Assembly: GCF_000017205.1 (NCBI RefSeq)
Contig: NC_009656.1
Coordinates: forward strand, 5,634,501-5,698,500
Direction of reading: 5' to 3'
Source of the DNA: Pseudomonas paraeruginosa PA7
GTDB lineage: Bacteria; Pseudomonadota; Gammaproteobacteria; Pseudomonadales; Pseudomonadaceae
Length of the DNA stretch: 64,000 nt
Below, piece by piece: positions 1 through 17,459 of the stretch. Positions within the stretch are counted from its first letter, which is position 1. The number at the start of each line of letters is the position of its first letter. The translations under genes were made by a program, and so were the position numbers. Below the pieces are notes generated by a model. It did no database searches. It worked only from the letters and a program-made list of their open reading frames with translations, and was not told the DNA's origin.

Positions 1-298
1 CTTTCTCTTGCTTCTGCTCCAGGACTGCCGGATCGGGCAGACCGATGTGTTGCAGAGCATCAGACTTCTCTTTAGCGAAGTACGCTAAGCCAAGGCTGGT
101 CAAGAAAAAAACCGCTGCCAGTATACCAGTAATCCGACTCAAAAAGGTAGCGGAACCTTGGCTTCCGAAAACAGTTGCCGAAGCACCGGCACCGAAAGAA
201 GCCCCTGCATCCGCGCCCTTGCCATGCTGGACGAGGATCAGGCCAACCAGACCCAACGCCATCAGCAGGTGCACGACAATTACGACCTTTTCCAGCAT
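1..298 (-). CDS. secG: SecG, protein-export membrane subunit (3' end cut by window edge)
   Basis: SecG is the small accessory subunit of the SecYEG translocon in the inner membrane. The reading frame opens at an ATG at 298 with [20 protein letters not shown], a first membrane segment. It is followed by the family's glycine/serine-rich loop ([15 protein letters not shown]) and a second hydrophobic helix around residues 55-72, then a charged tail that runs off the window start without a stop. The gene lies 2 nt downstream of the tpiA stop, so it is probably co-transcribed with tpiA. The length seen (about 99 codons) is typical for SecG plus part of its variable tail. Confidence 0.93.
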   Translation of the reverse strand, partial: MLEKVVIVVHLLMALGLVGLILVQHGKGADAGASFGAGASATVFGSQGSATFLSRITGILAAVFFLTSLGLAYFAKEKSDALQHIGLPDPAVLEQKQEK

Positions 299-300
299 TT

Positions 301-1056
301 TCAGCTTCCCGCGGCACGACAGATCGCACCGAACTCATCCGCATTCAGGGAGGCCCCACCTACCAGCCCCCCATCGATATCCGGCATGCCGAACAATTCG
401 GCTGCACTTGCCGCCTTTACGCTTCCGCCATAAAGGAGTCGCACACCTTTTGCGACCTCGGCATTTTCCGCTGCCAGTTGCGCGCGGATCGCCGCGTGCA
501 CTTCCTGGGCTTGCGCGGGGGACGCGGTCAACCCGGTCCCGATCGCCCAGACCGGCTCGTAAGCCACGACTGCGCGAGCAAAAGCTCCAACACCCAACTC
601 GTCGATCACGCTTCCCAGCTGCCTCGCGACAACCTCCAGCGTCTTGCCCGCCTCGCGCTCCGCCCGGGTCTCCCCGACACACAGCACCGGCACCAGGCCA
701 CACGACTGAGCCGCGGCAAACTTGCGACTCACAACCTCGTCACTCTCGCCGAGAATCAGGCGACGTTCCGAGTGTCCCACCAGGACCATGCCGCAACCGG
801 CATCCGCCAACTGACTGGGAGCTATCTCGCCGGTCAGCGCGCCTTGCATCGGCTCGACGGCGCTATTCTGCGCACCTACGCCGATCGCCTTGCCAGCCAG
901 GCCCTGAACGACCTGACTGATGAACAAGCAAGGCGGCATCACCGCCACATCGACTCCGCTCGGCAACGCCAGCTGACGCAAGCCTTTGATCAAGTCGGCC
1001 ACACTGGAATGCGTACCGTGCATTTTCCAGTTACCGGCCACCAAGGGTCGACGCAT
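301..1056 (-). CDS. tpiA: Triosephosphate isomerase
   Basis: This cytosolic glycolytic enzyme interconverts dihydroxyacetone phosphate and glyceraldehyde 3-phosphate. The 251-residue product is full length for the family. It starts [14 protein letters not shown], carrying the substrate-binding Asn-Lys. The catalytic His lies in VGHSERR (about residue 95), and the catalytic Glu in [11 protein letters not shown] with its flexible loop 6. The C-terminal phosphate-binding YGGSV and GGLVGGASL motifs are present. The gene lies 65 nt downstream of glmM and 2 nt upstream of secG, in the folP-glmM-tpiA-secG block. Confidence 0.97.
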   Translation of the reverse strand: MRRPLVAGNWKMHGTHSSVADLIKGLRQLALPSGVDVAVMPPCLFISQVVQGLAGKAIGVGAQNSAVEPMQGALTGEIAPSQLADAGCGMVLVGHSERRLILGESDEVVSRKFAAAQSCGLVPVLCVGETRAEREAGKTLEVVARQLGSVIDELGVGAFARAVVAYEPVWAIGTGLTASPAQAQEVHAAIRAQLAAENAEVAKGVRLLYGGSVKAASAAELFGMPDIDGGLVGGASLNADEFGAICRAAGS

Positions 1057-1121
1057 GCTGTACCTCGCGGGGCAAAGTGGGCGCAGATGTTACTCAACAG
1101 TTCCCAGACTGGCAAGCAAAA

Positions 1122-2459
1122 TCAAGCACATACCTCAGAAACAATTTTCGCCAGCTGTTCGGCGTGCGCGCGGACCGTGGCCTCCTCGTCGCCTTCGACC
1201 ATCACTCGCACCAACGGCTCGGTCCCGGACTTGCGCAGCAGGACGCGGCCGCGCCCACCCATCTGTTCGGTGACCCGCGCGCTGGCTTCCTTGACCGACG
1301 GATGCTCGAGCGGATCGCTCTCGCCCTTGAAACGCACGTTGATCAGCACCTGGGGGCACTTGCGGATGCCCTGGCGGGCCTCGGCGAGGGTCTGGCCGCG
1401 ACGCTTGAGCGCCATCAGCACCTGCAGCGCGGCAATGATCGCGTCGCCCGTGGTGGTGTTCTGGCAGCAGACGATATGTCCGGAATTCTCTCCACCCAGC
1501 ATCCAGTTGCGCGCCAGCAGCTCGGCCATCACATAGCGATCGCCGACCTTGGCCCGCACGAACGGGATATGCAGGTCCTGGAGCGCGAGCTCCAGACCGA
1601 GATTGCTCATCAACGTACCCACCACGCCGCCCTGGAGGCGCCCGCTTTCCTGCATGTCGCGAGCGATGAGGAAGAGCAGTTCGTCGCCATCGACGATCGC
1701 GCCGGTATGGTCGACCATCATCACCCGGTCGCCGTCGCCGTCGAAGGCGATGCCCAGGTCGGCATGATGCTCGATCACCGCCGCCTGCAGGCCGTCCAGG
1801 TGGGTGGAGCCGCACTTGTCGTTGATGTTCAGGCCGTTCGGGCTGGCCGCCAGCACGGTGACCTCCGCGCCCAGCTCGCGGAATACGTTGGGAGCGATCT
1901 TGTAGGTGGCGCCGTTGGCGCAATCGAGCACGACCTTGAGGCCGTTGAAATCAGTGCTGGTCGGCACGCTGCTCTTGCAGAACTCGATATAGCGTCCCGC
2001 CGCGTCGTTGATCCGCGAGACCTTGCCGAGACGGGCCGACTCCACCACGGTCATCGGCGCATCGAGCAACTCCTCGATCATCAGTTCCACGTCATCCGGC
2101 AGCTTGGTGCCCTGACCGGAGAAGAACTTGATGCCGTTGTCGTCGTGGGGATTGTGCGAGGCACTGATCACCACTCCGGCCTCGGCGTGGAAGGTCCGCG
2201 TCAGGTAGGCGATGCCGGGGGTCGGCATCGGGCCGAGCAGCAGGGTGTCGGCGCCGGAGGCGGAGAGCCCGGCCTCGAAGGCGGATTCGAACATGTAGCC
2301 GGAACTACGGGTATCCTTGCCGATCAGCACCCTGCAATTGCCTTGCCGGCGGAACGCCATGCCCACGGCCCAACCCAGCTTGAGGACGAAATCCGGGGTG
2401 ATCGGGAACTCGCCCACACGACCGCGGATACCGTCGGTCCCAAAATATTTTCTGCTCAT
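1122..2459 (-). CDS. glmM: Phosphoglucosamine mutase
   Basis: GlmM converts glucosamine-6-phosphate to glucosamine-1-phosphate, the entry step to UDP-GlcNAc for peptidoglycan and LPS. The product is 445 residues and begins [13 protein letters not shown], the usual family N-terminus. The phosphoserine loop [13 protein letters not shown] puts the catalytic serine near residue 101. The metal-binding loop AFDGDGDRV and sugar-binding GGENSGH follow, and the phosphate-binding [12 protein letters not shown] is near the C-terminus. A TTG 21 nt further upstream is open but would overlap folP, so the ATG at 2459, with a purine-rich leader, is preferred. folP ends 17 nt upstream. Confidence 0.97.
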   Translation of the reverse strand: MSRKYFGTDGIRGRVGEFPITPDFVLKLGWAVGMAFRRQGNCRVLIGKDTRSSGYMFESAFEAGLSASGADTLLLGPMPTPGIAYLTRTFHAEAGVVISASHNPHDDNGIKFFSGQGTKLPDDVELMIEELLDAPMTVVESARLGKVSRINDAAGRYIEFCKSSVPTSTDFNGLKVVLDCANGATYKIAPNVFRELGAEVTVLAASPNGLNINDKCGSTHLDGLQAAVIEHHADLGIAFDGDGDRVMMVDHTGAIVDGDELLFLIARDMQESGRLQGGVVGTLMSNLGLELALQDLHIPFVRAKVGDRYVMAELLARNWMLGGENSGHIVCCQNTTTGDAIIAALQVLMALKRRGQTLAEARQGIRKCPQVLINVRFKGESDPLEHPSVKEASARVTEQMGGRGRVLLRKSGTEPLVRVMVEGDEEATVRAHAEQLAKIVSEVCA

Positions 2460-2476
2460 TTTCTTGTCTTCCGTGC

Positions 2477-3328
2477 TCAATCCGCCATTTCCACGGCGGA
2501 GATCATTCGCATCACGTCGACGGTCGCCGCCACGTCATGCACTCGTATTATCCGTGCGCCCCTGGCCAGCGCCAGGGCGGCGAGGGCCAGGCTGCCGTAG
2601 AGGCGTTCATCGACCTCCCGACCCAGCACCTTGCCGATCATGCTCTTGCGCGAAACCCCGACCAGCAGCGGCAAGCCCATGCCATGGAGAACCTCCATGT
2701 GCTTGAACAGCACCAGGTTGTGCTCCAGCGTCTTGGCGAAACCGAATCCCGGGTCCAGCAGCAACCGCTGCCGGTCGATCCCGGCCGCCACGCAGGCATC
2801 CACCCGCTCGCGCAGGAACAGCCCGACCTCGGCCACCACGTCCTGGTAGACAGGCGCGTCCTGCATGGTCTGCGGCTCGCCACGCATATGCATGAGGCAG
2901 ACCGCCAGACCGGTATCCAGCGCAGCATCCAGCGCGCCGTCGCGCTGCAGCGATCGGACGTCGTTGATCAGACCGGCGCCGAGACGGGCGGTTTCACGCA
3001 TGACCGCGGGCGTAGAGGTATCCACCGAGATCACCACATCGAGTTCGCGGGCGATGCGTTCGACCACCGGAGCGACCCGCTCCAGTTCCTCCGTTGGCGA
3101 CACATGGCGGGCGCCTGGCCGGGTCGACTCGCCGCCGACGTCGATCAGCGTCGCGCCTTCACGAACCATCCGCTCGGCGTGTCGCAGGGCATCGTCCAGG
3201 CGACCGAAACGGCCGCCATCGGAAAAGGAATCGGGAGTGACATTGAGGATGCCCATGACATGCGGGCGGGACAAATCAAGAACCCGACTGCCGCAAGGCA
3301 GTCGGGTCGGGTATTGCGGGTTGCTCAT
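2477..3328 (-). CDS. folP: Dihydropteroate synthase
   Basis: DHPS condenses p-aminobenzoate with hydroxymethyl-dihydropterin pyrophosphate in folate synthesis and is the sulfonamide target. The 283-residue protein is a TIM barrel of normal length. It shows the signature [15 protein letters not shown] (about residues 25-39), the second signature [11 protein letters not shown] (about 63-73) and the C-terminal IRVHDVAA. It starts 9 nt downstream of the ftsH stop and ends 17 nt before glmM. This ftsH-folP-glmM order is common in gammaproteobacteria. Confidence 0.97.
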   Translation of the reverse strand: MSNPQYPTRLPCGSRVLDLSRPHVMGILNVTPDSFSDGGRFGRLDDALRHAERMVREGATLIDVGGESTRPGARHVSPTEELERVAPVVERIARELDVVISVDTSTPAVMRETARLGAGLINDVRSLQRDGALDAALDTGLAVCLMHMRGEPQTMQDAPVYQDVVAEVGLFLRERVDACVAAGIDRQRLLLDPGFGFAKTLEHNLVLFKHMEVLHGMGLPLLVGVSRKSMIGKVLGREVDERLYGSLALAALALARGARIIRVHDVAATVDVMRMISAVEMAD

Positions 3329-3337
3329 TCAGGGCTC

Positions 3338-5257
<1,920 letters not shown>

Positions 5258-5455
5258 GTCGTTCAATTGACTACCCTCTGAAGCCGGCTCCGTCCTGGAA
5301 ACCGCTTCACACGACGGCCAGACTCCTTCCGGCCAAAAGTACTACACAAGCACCTACGCACGCAGGCGTTGTCTGTAACCCTTTATGAACCCTCGCCCGT
5401 CCCGGCACAACAGGTCATCGACCAATAGACAGGCTATAGGGTCAATCATTCCAGT

Positions 5456-6079
5456 CTATTCCCCACGAAAGCCGCGTGCGAGCAGATACTGCTCCCGCGA
5501 ACGGTCACGCGACGACAGGGGCTTGCGCATCTGTACCTTGTCGAACATTTCCCGGGCCTGCTTGTGGTACTGGTCGAAACCTTCGCCCTGGAAAATCTTG
5601 ATCAGGAAATCGCCGCCCGGCCGCAACACCCGGCCAGCCAGGTCCAGCGCCAGCTCGCAGAGATACATGGCGCGCGGTTGGTCGGCAGCCCGCACCCCAC
5701 TCATATTGGGGGCCATATCGGAAATCACAAGGTCCACCGGATGCTCGCCGATCGCCTCGAGGATCCGCGCGAACACCGCGTCCTCGGTGAAGTCGCCCTG
5801 GATGAAGGTGACGTCGGGGATGCTGTCCATCTCCAGGATGTCCGAGGCGATCAGCCGGCCGCGGTCGCCGATCACCCGGCTGGTGACCTGCGACCAGCCG
5901 CCCGGGGCCGCGCCGAGGTCGACCACGGTCATGCCCGGACGCAGGATGCGGTCCTTTTCCTGGATTTCCAGCAGCTTGTAGCTGGCGCGCGAGCGATAGC
6001 CGTCGCGCTGGGCCATCTTCACGTAGGGATCGTCGAAATGTTCTTTCAGCCAGCGCTGGCTGGTTTTGGAGCGGGCCAC
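5456..6079 (-). CDS. rlmE: 23S rRNA 2'-O-ribose methyltransferase RlmE (FtsJ/RrmJ), GTG start
   Basis: RlmE is a heat-shock-associated enzyme that methylates U2552 in the ribosomal A loop. The 207-residue frame starts at a GTG (6077-6079) giving [22 protein letters not shown], the known family N-terminus with the first catalytic lysine. The SAM-binding motif is [13 protein letters not shown], and [11 protein letters not shown] carries the catalytic Asp. The second catalytic Lys is in [10 protein letters not shown]. An open extension upstream to 6184 would run into the divergent yhbY gene and lacks family similarity, so it was not used. The gene lies upstream of ftsH, as in E. coli. Confidence 0.95.
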   Translation of the reverse strand: MARSKTSQRWLKEHFDDPYVKMAQRDGYRSRASYKLLEIQEKDRILRPGMTVVDLGAAPGGWSQVTSRVIGDRGRLIASDILEMDSIPDVTFIQGDFTEDAVFARILEAIGEHPVDLVISDMAPNMSGVRAADQPRAMYLCELALDLAGRVLRPGGDFLIKIFQGEGFDQYHKQAREMFDKVQMRKPLSSRDRSREQYLLARGFRGE

Positions 6080-6173
6080 GGAATACCTCTTCGGGCACCC
6101 CCGGTCGGCGGGGGCAGCATCACTTGGACTAAATCTGGGGTAAAATAGACGACTTTTTCCCAGGGGTCTGATT

Positions 6174-6488
6174 ATGGCGCTCACTCAAGAGCAGAAGAAA
6201 CAGTTCAAATCTATCGGTCACCACCTGAAACCGGTATTGATCGTAGCCGAGAACGGCTTGACCGAAGGCGTCCTCGCCGAACTCGAGCGCGCACTCAACG
6301 ATCACGAACTGATCAAGGTGAAGCTGGCGCTGGCCGAGCGCGACGACCGCCGCGCCCTGCTCGACGAACTCTGCGCGCAGTCGCGCAGCGACCTGGTGCA
6401 GAGCATCGGCAAGATGGCGCTGGTCTACCGGAAGAACCCGAAGCCGAACAAGAACCTCTCCAACATCAGCCGCTTCGCCGGCATCTGA
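6174..6488 (+). CDS. yhbY: YhbY-type CRM-domain RNA-binding protein
   Basis: This small (104-residue) single-domain protein of the CRM/YhbY family is associated with the 50S subunit precursor in E. coli. The start [20 protein letters not shown] and the segment [19 protein letters not shown] match the family, including the conserved GxxG-like turn. The C-terminal [10 protein letters not shown] is also typical. It is divergent from rlmE with only 94 nt between the starts, so the two ribosome-maturation genes share a compact promoter region. The TAAAAT at 6141-6146 is a possible -10, but no good -35 is visible. Confidence 0.93.
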   Translation: MALTQEQKKQFKSIGHHLKPVLIVAENGLTEGVLAELERALNDHELIKVKLALAERDDRRALLDELCAQSRSDLVQSIGKMALVYRKNPKPNKNLSNISRFAGI

Positions 6489-6503
6489 TGTCTCTTCGAG
6501 CCA

Positions 6504-6525
6504 AGGTCGGGATGCTTCCCGACCT
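6504..6525. terminator. Hairpin between convergent yhbY and the DUF4149 gene
   Basis: The inverted repeat AGGTCGGGA...TCCCGACCT has a 4-nt loop and lies in the 40-nt gap between two convergent stop codons. It has no T tract, so a terminator role is inferred from position only. Confidence 0.4.
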
Positions 6526-6528
6526 GGT

Positions 6529-6984
6529 TCAGACGCTCTCCTCGTCCCGCCCCGGCACCGGTTGCAATACCAGCAACAGGCCGCACATCGCCACCGCCAG
6601 ATAGTTGAACAGCAGCCAGCGCGCCGCATCGGGTGCCATGCCGCGCACCAGGAAATACGCCAGGCTGAGCGCCACCACGGCGAGCAGCAACTGCCCCCGA
6701 AGGTCGCGCCACAGGCTCATCGGCCCATGACTGGAGACCAGCACCAGCGCCTGCAGTACCGCGCAGAAGCCGGCGAAGCCGATCAGCAGCGGGGTCAGTG
6801 CCGCGGCCACGGTTTCCACAAGCAGGGGCGCCAGCCCGGTCTTGCCGAGCGCCGGCAAGACCACGAATTGCAGCAACCAGAGGCCGCCGACCCAGAACGT
6901 CTGGGCCAGCAGCCAACTGATCGCGCCCGCGCGCAACGGAGCGCGCTTAGATATGGCGAACCTCGACGATCTCGTACTCGACAT
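6529..6984 (-). CDS. DUF4149-like small integral membrane protein
   Basis: This is a protein of about 151 residues with four predicted membrane helices (roughly residues 20-42, 55-78, 90-108 and 115-135). The first helix carries the [16 protein letters not shown] pattern typical of DUF4149. Function is unknown. It overlaps the 3' end of greA by 38 nt if the ATG at 6984 is used. A TTG at 6936 would start just before the first helix and avoid the overlap, so the start is uncertain. It is the last gene of the carA-carB-greA transcript and is probably translated by coupling. Confidence 0.75.
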   Translation of the reverse strand: MSSTRSSRFAISKRAPLRAGAISWLLAQTFWVGGLWLLQFVVLPALGKTGLAPLLVETVAAALTPLLIGFAGFCAVLQALVLVSSHGPMSLWRDLRGQLLLAVVALSLAYFLVRGMAPDAARWLLFNYLAVAMCGLLLVLQPVPGRDEESV

Positions 6985-7419
6985 CGCCGCCCGGGGTCCT
7001 CACCAGCACGGCATCCCCCTCGGTCTTGCCGATCAGTGCACGGGCGATCGGCGAGTTCACCGAGATCTTGCCGCCCTTGATGTCGGCCTCGTCGTCGCCG
7101 ACGATCTGGTAGGTCACGGTCTCGTCGGTCTCGACGTTGGCGATGTCGACGGTGGTGCCGAAGATCACCTTGCCGCTGTGCGGGATCGCGGTGACATCGA
7201 TGACCTGGGCGTTGGACAGCTTGGCCTCGATGTCGCGGATGCGCGCCTCGACCATGCCCTGCTGCTCGCGTGCCGCGTGGTACTCGGCGTTTTCCTTGAG
7301 GTCACCCAGTTCGCGCGCTTCGGCGATGGCCTGGCTGATCTGCGGGCGCAGCACGCCCTTCAGGTGTTTCACTTCTTCTTCCAGGGCGCGGGCGCCCTGG
7401 ACGGTCATGGGGAACTTGC

Positions 7420-7423
<4 letters not shown>
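6947..7423 (-). CDS. greA: Transcription elongation factor GreA
   Basis: GreA inserts its coiled coil into the RNA polymerase secondary channel and stimulates cleavage of backtracked RNA. At 158 residues it is standard length. The N-terminal coiled coil (about 1-75) contains the acidic tip [14 protein letters not shown]. The C-terminal FKBP-like domain contains VIFGTTVDI and [18 protein letters not shown]. The ATG overlaps the carB stop as ATGA, indicating coupled translation at the end of the car operon. Confidence 0.97.
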
Positions 7424-10641
<3,218 letters not shown>

Positions 10642-10660
10642 GGGACTCTCGTTGCAATAA

Positions 10661-11311
10661 TCAGGACAGGGTTGCGGTGGCCAGCTTCACACCAAAGCCG
10701 ACGAACAGGGCGCCGACGCCCGAAGTGGCGCCGGCAGCCAGCCGTTGCCGCCGGCGGAACCAGGCCGCCAGCCGCACACCGGTGAAAATCAGGAAGCTCA
10801 GGTAAAGGGCGCTGACCAGTTCCAGGATCACCGCCAGCACCAGGAACGACAGGCCCGGGTAGGCATAGCCGGGATCGACGAACTGGATGAAGAAGGAGAT
10901 GAAGAACAGGATCGCCTTGGGGTTCGACAGACTGAGCAGCAGCGCCTTGCGGAACGGCTGGTGGACATCCACCTGTTCCGCCTGCGCCGCCGTCGCCTCG
11001 GGGTTGCGCAGCTTGCGCCAGGCGCCCCGCAGCATGCCGACGCCGAGATAGAACAGGTAGGCCGCACCGAGGTACTTCAGGCCGACGAACAGCATCGGCT
11101 CGGCCTTCAGCAGGGACGCCACGCCGAGGGCCGACAGCAGCATCAGCAGCGCGTCGCCGAGGAACACTCCGCAGGCGGCCCGGTAACCGGTCGCCACGCC
11201 ACGCTGGGCCGAGGTCGCGAGGACGAACAACGAGTTCGGTCCGGGCAACAGGATCACGAAAACCACACCCAGCACGTAGGTCCAGAAATCGGTTATCCCC
11301 AGGGTCGGCAT
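10661..11311 (-). CDS. LysE/LeuE-type amino-acid exporter inside the carAB operon
   Basis: This 216-residue inner-membrane protein of the LysE/RhtB family shows the signature [25 protein letters not shown] at its N-terminus, then [14 protein letters not shown] and [20 protein letters not shown]. About six hydrophobic segments are visible. It is closest in pattern to LeuE/YeaS, but the exported substrate cannot be read from sequence. The ATG at 11311 lies 11 nt after the carA stop and the gene ends 19 nt before carB, so it is locked into the operon. The longer upstream open frame is the antisense shadow of carA and was rejected as a start. Confidence 0.9.
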   Translation of the reverse strand: MPTLGITDFWTYVLGVVFVILLPGPNSLFVLATSAQRGVATGYRAACGVFLGDALLMLLSALGVASLLKAEPMLFVGLKYLGAAYLFYLGVGMLRGAWRKLRNPEATAAQAEQVDVHQPFRKALLLSLSNPKAILFFISFFIQFVDPGYAYPGLSFLVLAVILELVSALYLSFLIFTGVRLAAWFRRRQRLAAGATSGVGALFVGFGVKLATATLS

Positions 11312-11322
11312 GGCTCTGCTCC

Positions 11323-12459
11323 TCAGCGGCGCTCGGCCATCGCCGAGATGAAGCGGTCGAACAACGGGGCGACGTCGTGCGGGCCAGGACTGGCCTCGGG
11401 GTGGCCCTGGAAGCTGAAGGCGACCTTGTCGGTGCGCTCGATGCCTTGCAGGGTGCCGTCGAACAGCGACTTGTGGGTGGCGCGCAGGTTGCCCGGCAGG
11501 GTCGTCTCGTCGACCGCGAAGCCATGGTTCTGGCTGGTGATCATCACCACGCCGCTGTCCAGGTCCTGCACCGGATGGTTGGCGCCGTGGTGGCCGTGGC
11601 CCATCTTCAGGGTCTTGGCGCCGGAAGCCAGGGCCAGCAACTGGTGGCCGAGGCAGATGCCGAACACCGGGATCTCGGTATCGAGGAACTCGCGGATCGC
11701 CTGGATCGCGTAGTCGCACGGCTCGGGATCGCCGGGGCCGTTGGAAAGGAAGATGCCGTCCGGGTTCAGCGCCAGCACTTCGCTGGCCGGCGTCTGCGCC
11801 GGCACCACGGTCAGGCGGCAGCCGCGCGCCACCAGCATGCGCAGGATGTTCAGCTTGACGCCGTAGTCATAGGCCACCACATGGTACGGCAGCTCTCCGG
11901 CCGGGATCTCCGGGTGGCTGTCGTTTTCCAGGTTCCAGACGCTGGAGCGCCATTCGTAGCGCTCGGTGGTGCTGACTTCCTTGGCCAGGTCCATGCCCTT
12001 CAGGCCGGGGAAGGCGCGAGCCAGTTCCAGCGCGCGCTCCTCGGTAGCGTCGGCACCGGCCAGGATGCAGCCGTTCTGCGAACCCTTCTCGCGGAGGATG
12101 CGGGTCAGGCGACGAGTGTCGATGCCGGCGATGGCGACGGTGCCGTTGGCTTTCAGGTAGTCAGGCAGCGACTGCTGGCTGCGCCAGTTGCTGGCGATCA
12201 GCGGCAGGTCGCGGATGATCAGGCCGGCGGCCCAGACGCGGTTGGCCTCGGCGTCTTCCGGGGTGGTGCCGGTATTGCCGATGTGCGGGTAGGTCAGGGT
12301 GACGATCTGCTGGGCGTAGGAAGGATCGGTGAGGATTTCCTGGTAGCCGGTCATGGCGGTGTTGAACACCACCTCGCCAACGGTCTGGCCGTCGGCACCG
12401 ATGGCTTCACCGCGAAAAATGCTGCCGTCGGCAAGTGCAAGTATGGCTGGCTTAGTCAA
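11323..12459 (-). CDS. carA: Carbamoyl-phosphate synthase small (glutaminase) subunit, TTG start
   Basis: CarA hydrolyses glutamine and channels ammonia to CarB. The 378-residue protein starts at a TTG (12457-12459) behind a strong GGGAGG ribosome site, giving [18 protein letters not shown], the family N-terminus. The N-terminal CPSase_sm domain is followed by the class I amidotransferase domain, with nucleophile Cys in [10 protein letters not shown] and the His and Glu of [13 protein letters not shown]. Upstream GTG codons are in frame but fall in the untranslated leader. The UUG start and leader agree with what I recall of earlier work on this operon. Confidence 0.96.
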   Translation of the reverse strand: MTKPAILALADGSIFRGEAIGADGQTVGEVVFNTAMTGYQEILTDPSYAQQIVTLTYPHIGNTGTTPEDAEANRVWAAGLIIRDLPLIASNWRSQQSLPDYLKANGTVAIAGIDTRRLTRILREKGSQNGCILAGADATEERALELARAFPGLKGMDLAKEVSTTERYEWRSSVWNLENDSHPEIPAGELPYHVVAYDYGVKLNILRMLVARGCRLTVVPAQTPASEVLALNPDGIFLSNGPGDPEPCDYAIQAIREFLDTEIPVFGICLGHQLLALASGAKTLKMGHGHHGANHPVQDLDSGVVMITSQNHGFAVDETTLPGNLRATHKSLFDGTLQGIERTDKVAFSFQGHPEASPGPHDVAPLFDRFISAMAERR

Positions 12460-12475
12460 GAAGACCTCCCGTAAA

Positions 12476-12532
12476 TCAAGCCTGACTGGTCGCGCAGGTG
12501 TAAAAAAGCGGGATGACACCGTGAAGAGTCAT
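12476..12532 (-). CDS. Candidate 18-residue carA leader peptide
   Basis: A short frame, ATG at 12532 to TGA at 12476-12478, encodes [18 protein letters not shown] just upstream of carA. It begins inside the distal arm of the leader hairpin, so ribosomes on it would cover the hairpin and U tract. That arrangement suits attenuation coupling transcription to pyrimidine supply. I recall an 18-residue leader being described for the P. aeruginosa car operon. The ribosome site is weak (AAAAGCGGG). Confidence 0.55.
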   Translation of the reverse strand: MTLHGVIPLFYTCATSQA

Positions 12533-12544
12533 CCCGCTTTTTTT
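12502..12544 (-). terminator. Rho-independent terminator/attenuator in the carA leader
   Basis: A 9-10 bp GC-rich stem (AAAGCGGGATGAC paired with GTCATCCCGCTTT) around a 10-nt loop is flanked by A and T tracts on both sides, so it can terminate in either direction. It lies 43 nt upstream of the carA TTG and about 100 nt downstream of dapB. On the minus strand it could both end dapB transcription and attenuate carA. Confidence 0.8.
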
Positions 12545-12641
12545 CGATTCATGCTGCGCTGCTTTTAGTGGACACACTAAAGCTGTAGTTTACAGAATCG
12601 CGACATTCCGGTCCACCAATAAGACGACGTGCGGCAGTCTC

Positions 12642-14637
<1,996 letters not shown>

Positions 14638-14672
14638 AACCTTTCCGTCTCAAATAAGGACCCTCCAGACAC

Positions 14673-14701
14673 GCCAACGCGGGAGCAGGCTCCCGCGTGG
14701 C
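14673..14701. other. Strong hairpin in the dnaK-dnaJ spacer
   Basis: GCCAACGCGGGAG and CTCCCGCGTGGC form a 12-bp stem with a short loop in the 117-nt gap between dnaK and dnaJ. There is no T tract. A role in mRNA processing or partial termination, keeping DnaJ below DnaK levels, is inference. Confidence 0.5.
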
Positions 14702-14754
14702 GGATCATGCGTACCGGCCGAGGACCGGCACGCGGGGCAGAAGCAAGCCGGGGC

Positions 14755-16668
14755 TTACTTGTTGTCCTTGACCTCTTCGAACTCGGCGTCCACCACGTCG
14801 TCAGCGGATTTCGCCTGCTCGCCCTGGGCAGCGCCTTCGCCCTGCTGGGCCTGCTCGGCGTACATCTTCTGCGCCAGCGGGGCGGAAGCCTGGGACAGGG
14901 CGTTCATCTTGGCCTCGATCTCGGCCTTGTCGTCGCCCTTCACCGCCACTTCCAGCTCGCCCAGCGCCTTCTCGATGGTCGCCTTGTCCTCGGCGGTGGC
15001 CTTGTCGCCCGCCTCGGTGATCATCTTGCGGGTCGCATGGACCAGCGCGTCGCCCTGGTTGCGCGCGGCCGCCAGTTCCTCGAACTTGCGGTCTTCCTCG
15101 GCGTTCGCCTCGGCGTCGCGGACCATCTGCTGGATCTCGTCCTCGGACAGGCCGGAAGACGCCTTGATCACGATCGACTGCTGCTTGCCGGTGGCCTTGT
15201 CCTTCGCCGAGACGTGCAGGATGCCGTTGGCGTCGATGTCGAAGGTCACTTCGATCTGCGGCACGCCGCGCGGAGCCGGCGGAATGTCGGCCAGGTCGAA
15301 CTTGCCCAGCGACTTGTTCTGCGCGGCCTGCTTGCGCTCGCCCTGCAGCACGTGGATGGTCACCGCGCCCTGGTTGTCGTCGGCGGTGGAGAACACCTGC
15401 GACTTCTTGGTCGGGATGGTGGTGTTCTTCTCGATCAGGCCGGTCATCACCCCGCCCAGGGTCTCGATGCCCAGGGTCAGCGGGGTCACGTCGAGCAGCA
15501 GCACGTCCTTCACGTCGCCGGCCAGGACCGCGCCCTGGATGGCGGCACCGACAGCCACGGCTTCGTCCGGGTTGACGTCCTTGCGCGCTTCCTTGCCGAA
15601 GAACTCGGCAACGGTCTTCTGCACCAGCGGCATGCGGGTCTGGCCACCGACCAGAATCACTTCATGGATATCGGAAACATCCAGGCCGGCATCCTTCAGC
15701 GCGGTGCGGCACGGCTCGATGGTGCGCTGCACCAGGTCTTCGACCAGGGACTCCAGCTTGGCGCGGGAAACCTTGACGTTCAGGTGCTTCGGACCGCTGG
15801 CGTCGGCCGTCACGTACGGCAGGTTGACGTCGGTCTGCTGGGTCGAGGACAGCTCGATCTTGGCTTTCTCGGCGGCTTCCTTCAGGCGCTGCATGGCCAG
15901 CGGGTCGCCCTTCAGGTTGATGCCGCTTTCCTTCTTGAACTCGTCGACGAGGTAGTCGATCAGGCGGATGTCGAAGTCTTCGCCGCCGAGGAAGGTGTCG
16001 CCGTTGGTGGCCAGCACTTCGAACTGGTGCTCGCCGTCGACTTCGGCGATCTCGATCACCGACACGTCGAAGGTACCGCCGCCCAGGTCATAGACGATCA
16101 CGGTGTGGTCGCCCTTGGCCTTGTCCAGGCCATAGGCCAGCGCCGCGGCGGTCGGCTCGTTGATGATCCGCTTGACGTCCAGACCGGCGATCCGACCGGC
16201 GTCCTTGGTGGCCTGGCGCTGGCTGTCGTTGAAGTAGGCCGGAACGGTGATCACCGCTTCGGTGACCGGCTCGCCGAGATAGTCTTCGGCGGTCTTCTTC
16301 ATTTTCTTCAGCACTTCGGCGGAGATCTGCGGAGGCGCCATCTTCTGGCCCTTCACTTCCACCCAGGCGTCACCGTTGTCGGCCTTGACGATGCTGTACG
16401 GCACCATCTGGATGTCTTTCTGCACCACGTTCTCTTCGAAGCGGCGGCCGATCAGGCGCTTCACCGCGTACAGGGTGTTCTGCGGGTTGGTGACCGCCTG
16501 GCGCTTGGCCGGCTGGCCCACCAGGGTCTCGCCATCGTTGGTGTAGGCGATGATCGAGGGGGTGGTACGCGCGCCCTCGGCGTTCTCGATGACCTTGACG
16601 TTACCGTTCTCCAGGATAGCCACGCAGGAGTTGGTGGTACCCAGGTCGATGCCAATGATTTTGCCCAT
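14755..16668 (-). CDS. dnaK: Chaperone DnaK (Hsp70)
   Basis: DnaK is the central ATP-dependent Hsp70. The 637-residue product begins [18 protein letters not shown] (phosphate loop 1). It contains [15 protein letters not shown] and [14 protein letters not shown] of the nucleotide-binding domain. The interdomain linker [10 protein letters not shown] is followed by the substrate-binding domain and a helical lid, ending in EEVKDNK. The ATG at 16668 is chosen over the in-frame ATG two codons earlier because it gives the standard N-terminus behind GGAGAG. It lies 90 nt downstream of grpE. Confidence 0.99.
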   Translation of the reverse strand: MGKIIGIDLGTTNSCVAILENGNVKVIENAEGARTTPSIIAYTNDGETLVGQPAKRQAVTNPQNTLYAVKRLIGRRFEENVVQKDIQMVPYSIVKADNGDAWVEVKGQKMAPPQISAEVLKKMKKTAEDYLGEPVTEAVITVPAYFNDSQRQATKDAGRIAGLDVKRIINEPTAAALAYGLDKAKGDHTVIVYDLGGGTFDVSVIEIAEVDGEHQFEVLATNGDTFLGGEDFDIRLIDYLVDEFKKESGINLKGDPLAMQRLKEAAEKAKIELSSTQQTDVNLPYVTADASGPKHLNVKVSRAKLESLVEDLVQRTIEPCRTALKDAGLDVSDIHEVILVGGQTRMPLVQKTVAEFFGKEARKDVNPDEAVAVGAAIQGAVLAGDVKDVLLLDVTPLTLGIETLGGVMTGLIEKNTTIPTKKSQVFSTADDNQGAVTIHVLQGERKQAAQNKSLGKFDLADIPPAPRGVPQIEVTFDIDANGILHVSAKDKATGKQQSIVIKASSGLSEDEIQQMVRDAEANAEEDRKFEELAAARNQGDALVHATRKMITEAGDKATAEDKATIEKALGELEVAVKGDDKAEIEAKMNALSQASAPLAQKMYAEQAQQGEGAAQGEQAKSADDVVDAEFEEVKDNK

Positions 16669-16758
16669 ATTCACTCTCCAGAAACTTTGATTCCGTGCGA
16701 TCCGTCTGCCGGATCTCCCGCTCGGTTGACTACCCAGATGGGGTCAGCGGAGCAAATT

Positions 16759-17328
16759 TCAAGCCTGTTCGTCGATCGACGGCGGGGTTTCGCTCGGCGC
16801 CTTGCTCACCACGACCATCGCCGGGCGCAGCAGGCGACCGCTGATCAGGTAGCCTTTCTGGAACACCTTCAGCACGCTGCCGGGCTCGGCGGTCGCGCTC
16901 TCCTCCATCACCATCGCCTGGTGCTGCTCGGGATTGAAGGGCTCGCCCTCGGGGTTGATCGCCTCCACCTGGTAGCGGCGCAGGGTGTCGTCGAACATCT
17001 TCAGGGTCAGCTCCATCCCTTCGCGCATCGGCCTGATCGCTTCGTCGTCGGGATTGGACATCTGCAGGCCGCGCTCGAGGGTGTCGACCACCGCCAGCAG
17101 GTCGCCGGCGAACTTCTCCAGGGCGAACTTGTGCGCCTTCTCCACGTCCTGCTCGGCGCGGCGGCGCACGTTCTGCAGGTCGGCGACCAGGCGCAGGGAC
17201 TGGTCCTGGGCCGCGGCCAGTTGCTCTTCCAGTTCCTGCACGCGGGCGGTCAGATCCTTGGCTGCTTCCGGCGCATCGGTCTGCTCGGGGGCTTGCGGGT
17301 CCAGGGTCTGCTGCTGTTCGTCAGCCAT
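16759..17328 (-). CDS. grpE: Nucleotide exchange factor GrpE
   Basis: GrpE releases ADP from DnaK. The product is 189 residues from the ATG at 17328, which follows AAGGAG. It has an acidic/Gln-rich N-terminus, a long coiled coil (about 30-90) and the conserved [21 protein letters not shown] segment. The C-terminal beta domain contains [15 protein letters not shown] and [23 protein letters not shown]. It is the first gene after the sigma-32 promoter, so the order grpE-dnaK-dnaJ is a single heat-shock operon. Confidence 0.96.
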   Translation of the reverse strand: MADEQQQTLDPQAPEQTDAPEAAKDLTARVQELEEQLAAAQDQSLRLVADLQNVRRRAEQDVEKAHKFALEKFAGDLLAVVDTLERGLQMSNPDDEAIRPMREGMELTLKMFDDTLRRYQVEAINPEGEPFNPEQHQAMVMEESATAEPGSVLKVFQKGYLISGRLLRPAMVVVSKAPSETPPSIDEQA

Positions 17329-17398
17329 GCCACTCTCCTTCACAAAATAAGCTGGCAAATACAAGGCGAACGCGTGGGTTCGCTAAACGTTGCCCCCT

Positions 17399-17426
17399 AT
17401 ATGGGGTCGGGTTCGCCACCTTCAAG
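17399..17426 (-). promoter_or_regulatory. Sigma-32 (RpoH) heat-shock promoter of grpE-dnaK-dnaJ
   Basis: Read on the minus strand, CTTGAA (17426-17421) is separated by 14 nt from CCCCATAT (17406-17399), a near-perfect match to the RpoH consensus. It lies about 70 nt upstream of the grpE start. Confidence 0.88.
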
Positions 17427-17459
17427 GGGGCGAGCGGCAATTGCCAGGCGGAAAAAATA

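Noticed and set aside
2460-2480. Seven-codon N-terminal extension of GlmM from a TTG
   Set aside because: It would overlap folP and does not match the family start [10 protein letters not shown]; the ATG at 2459 has a better leader.
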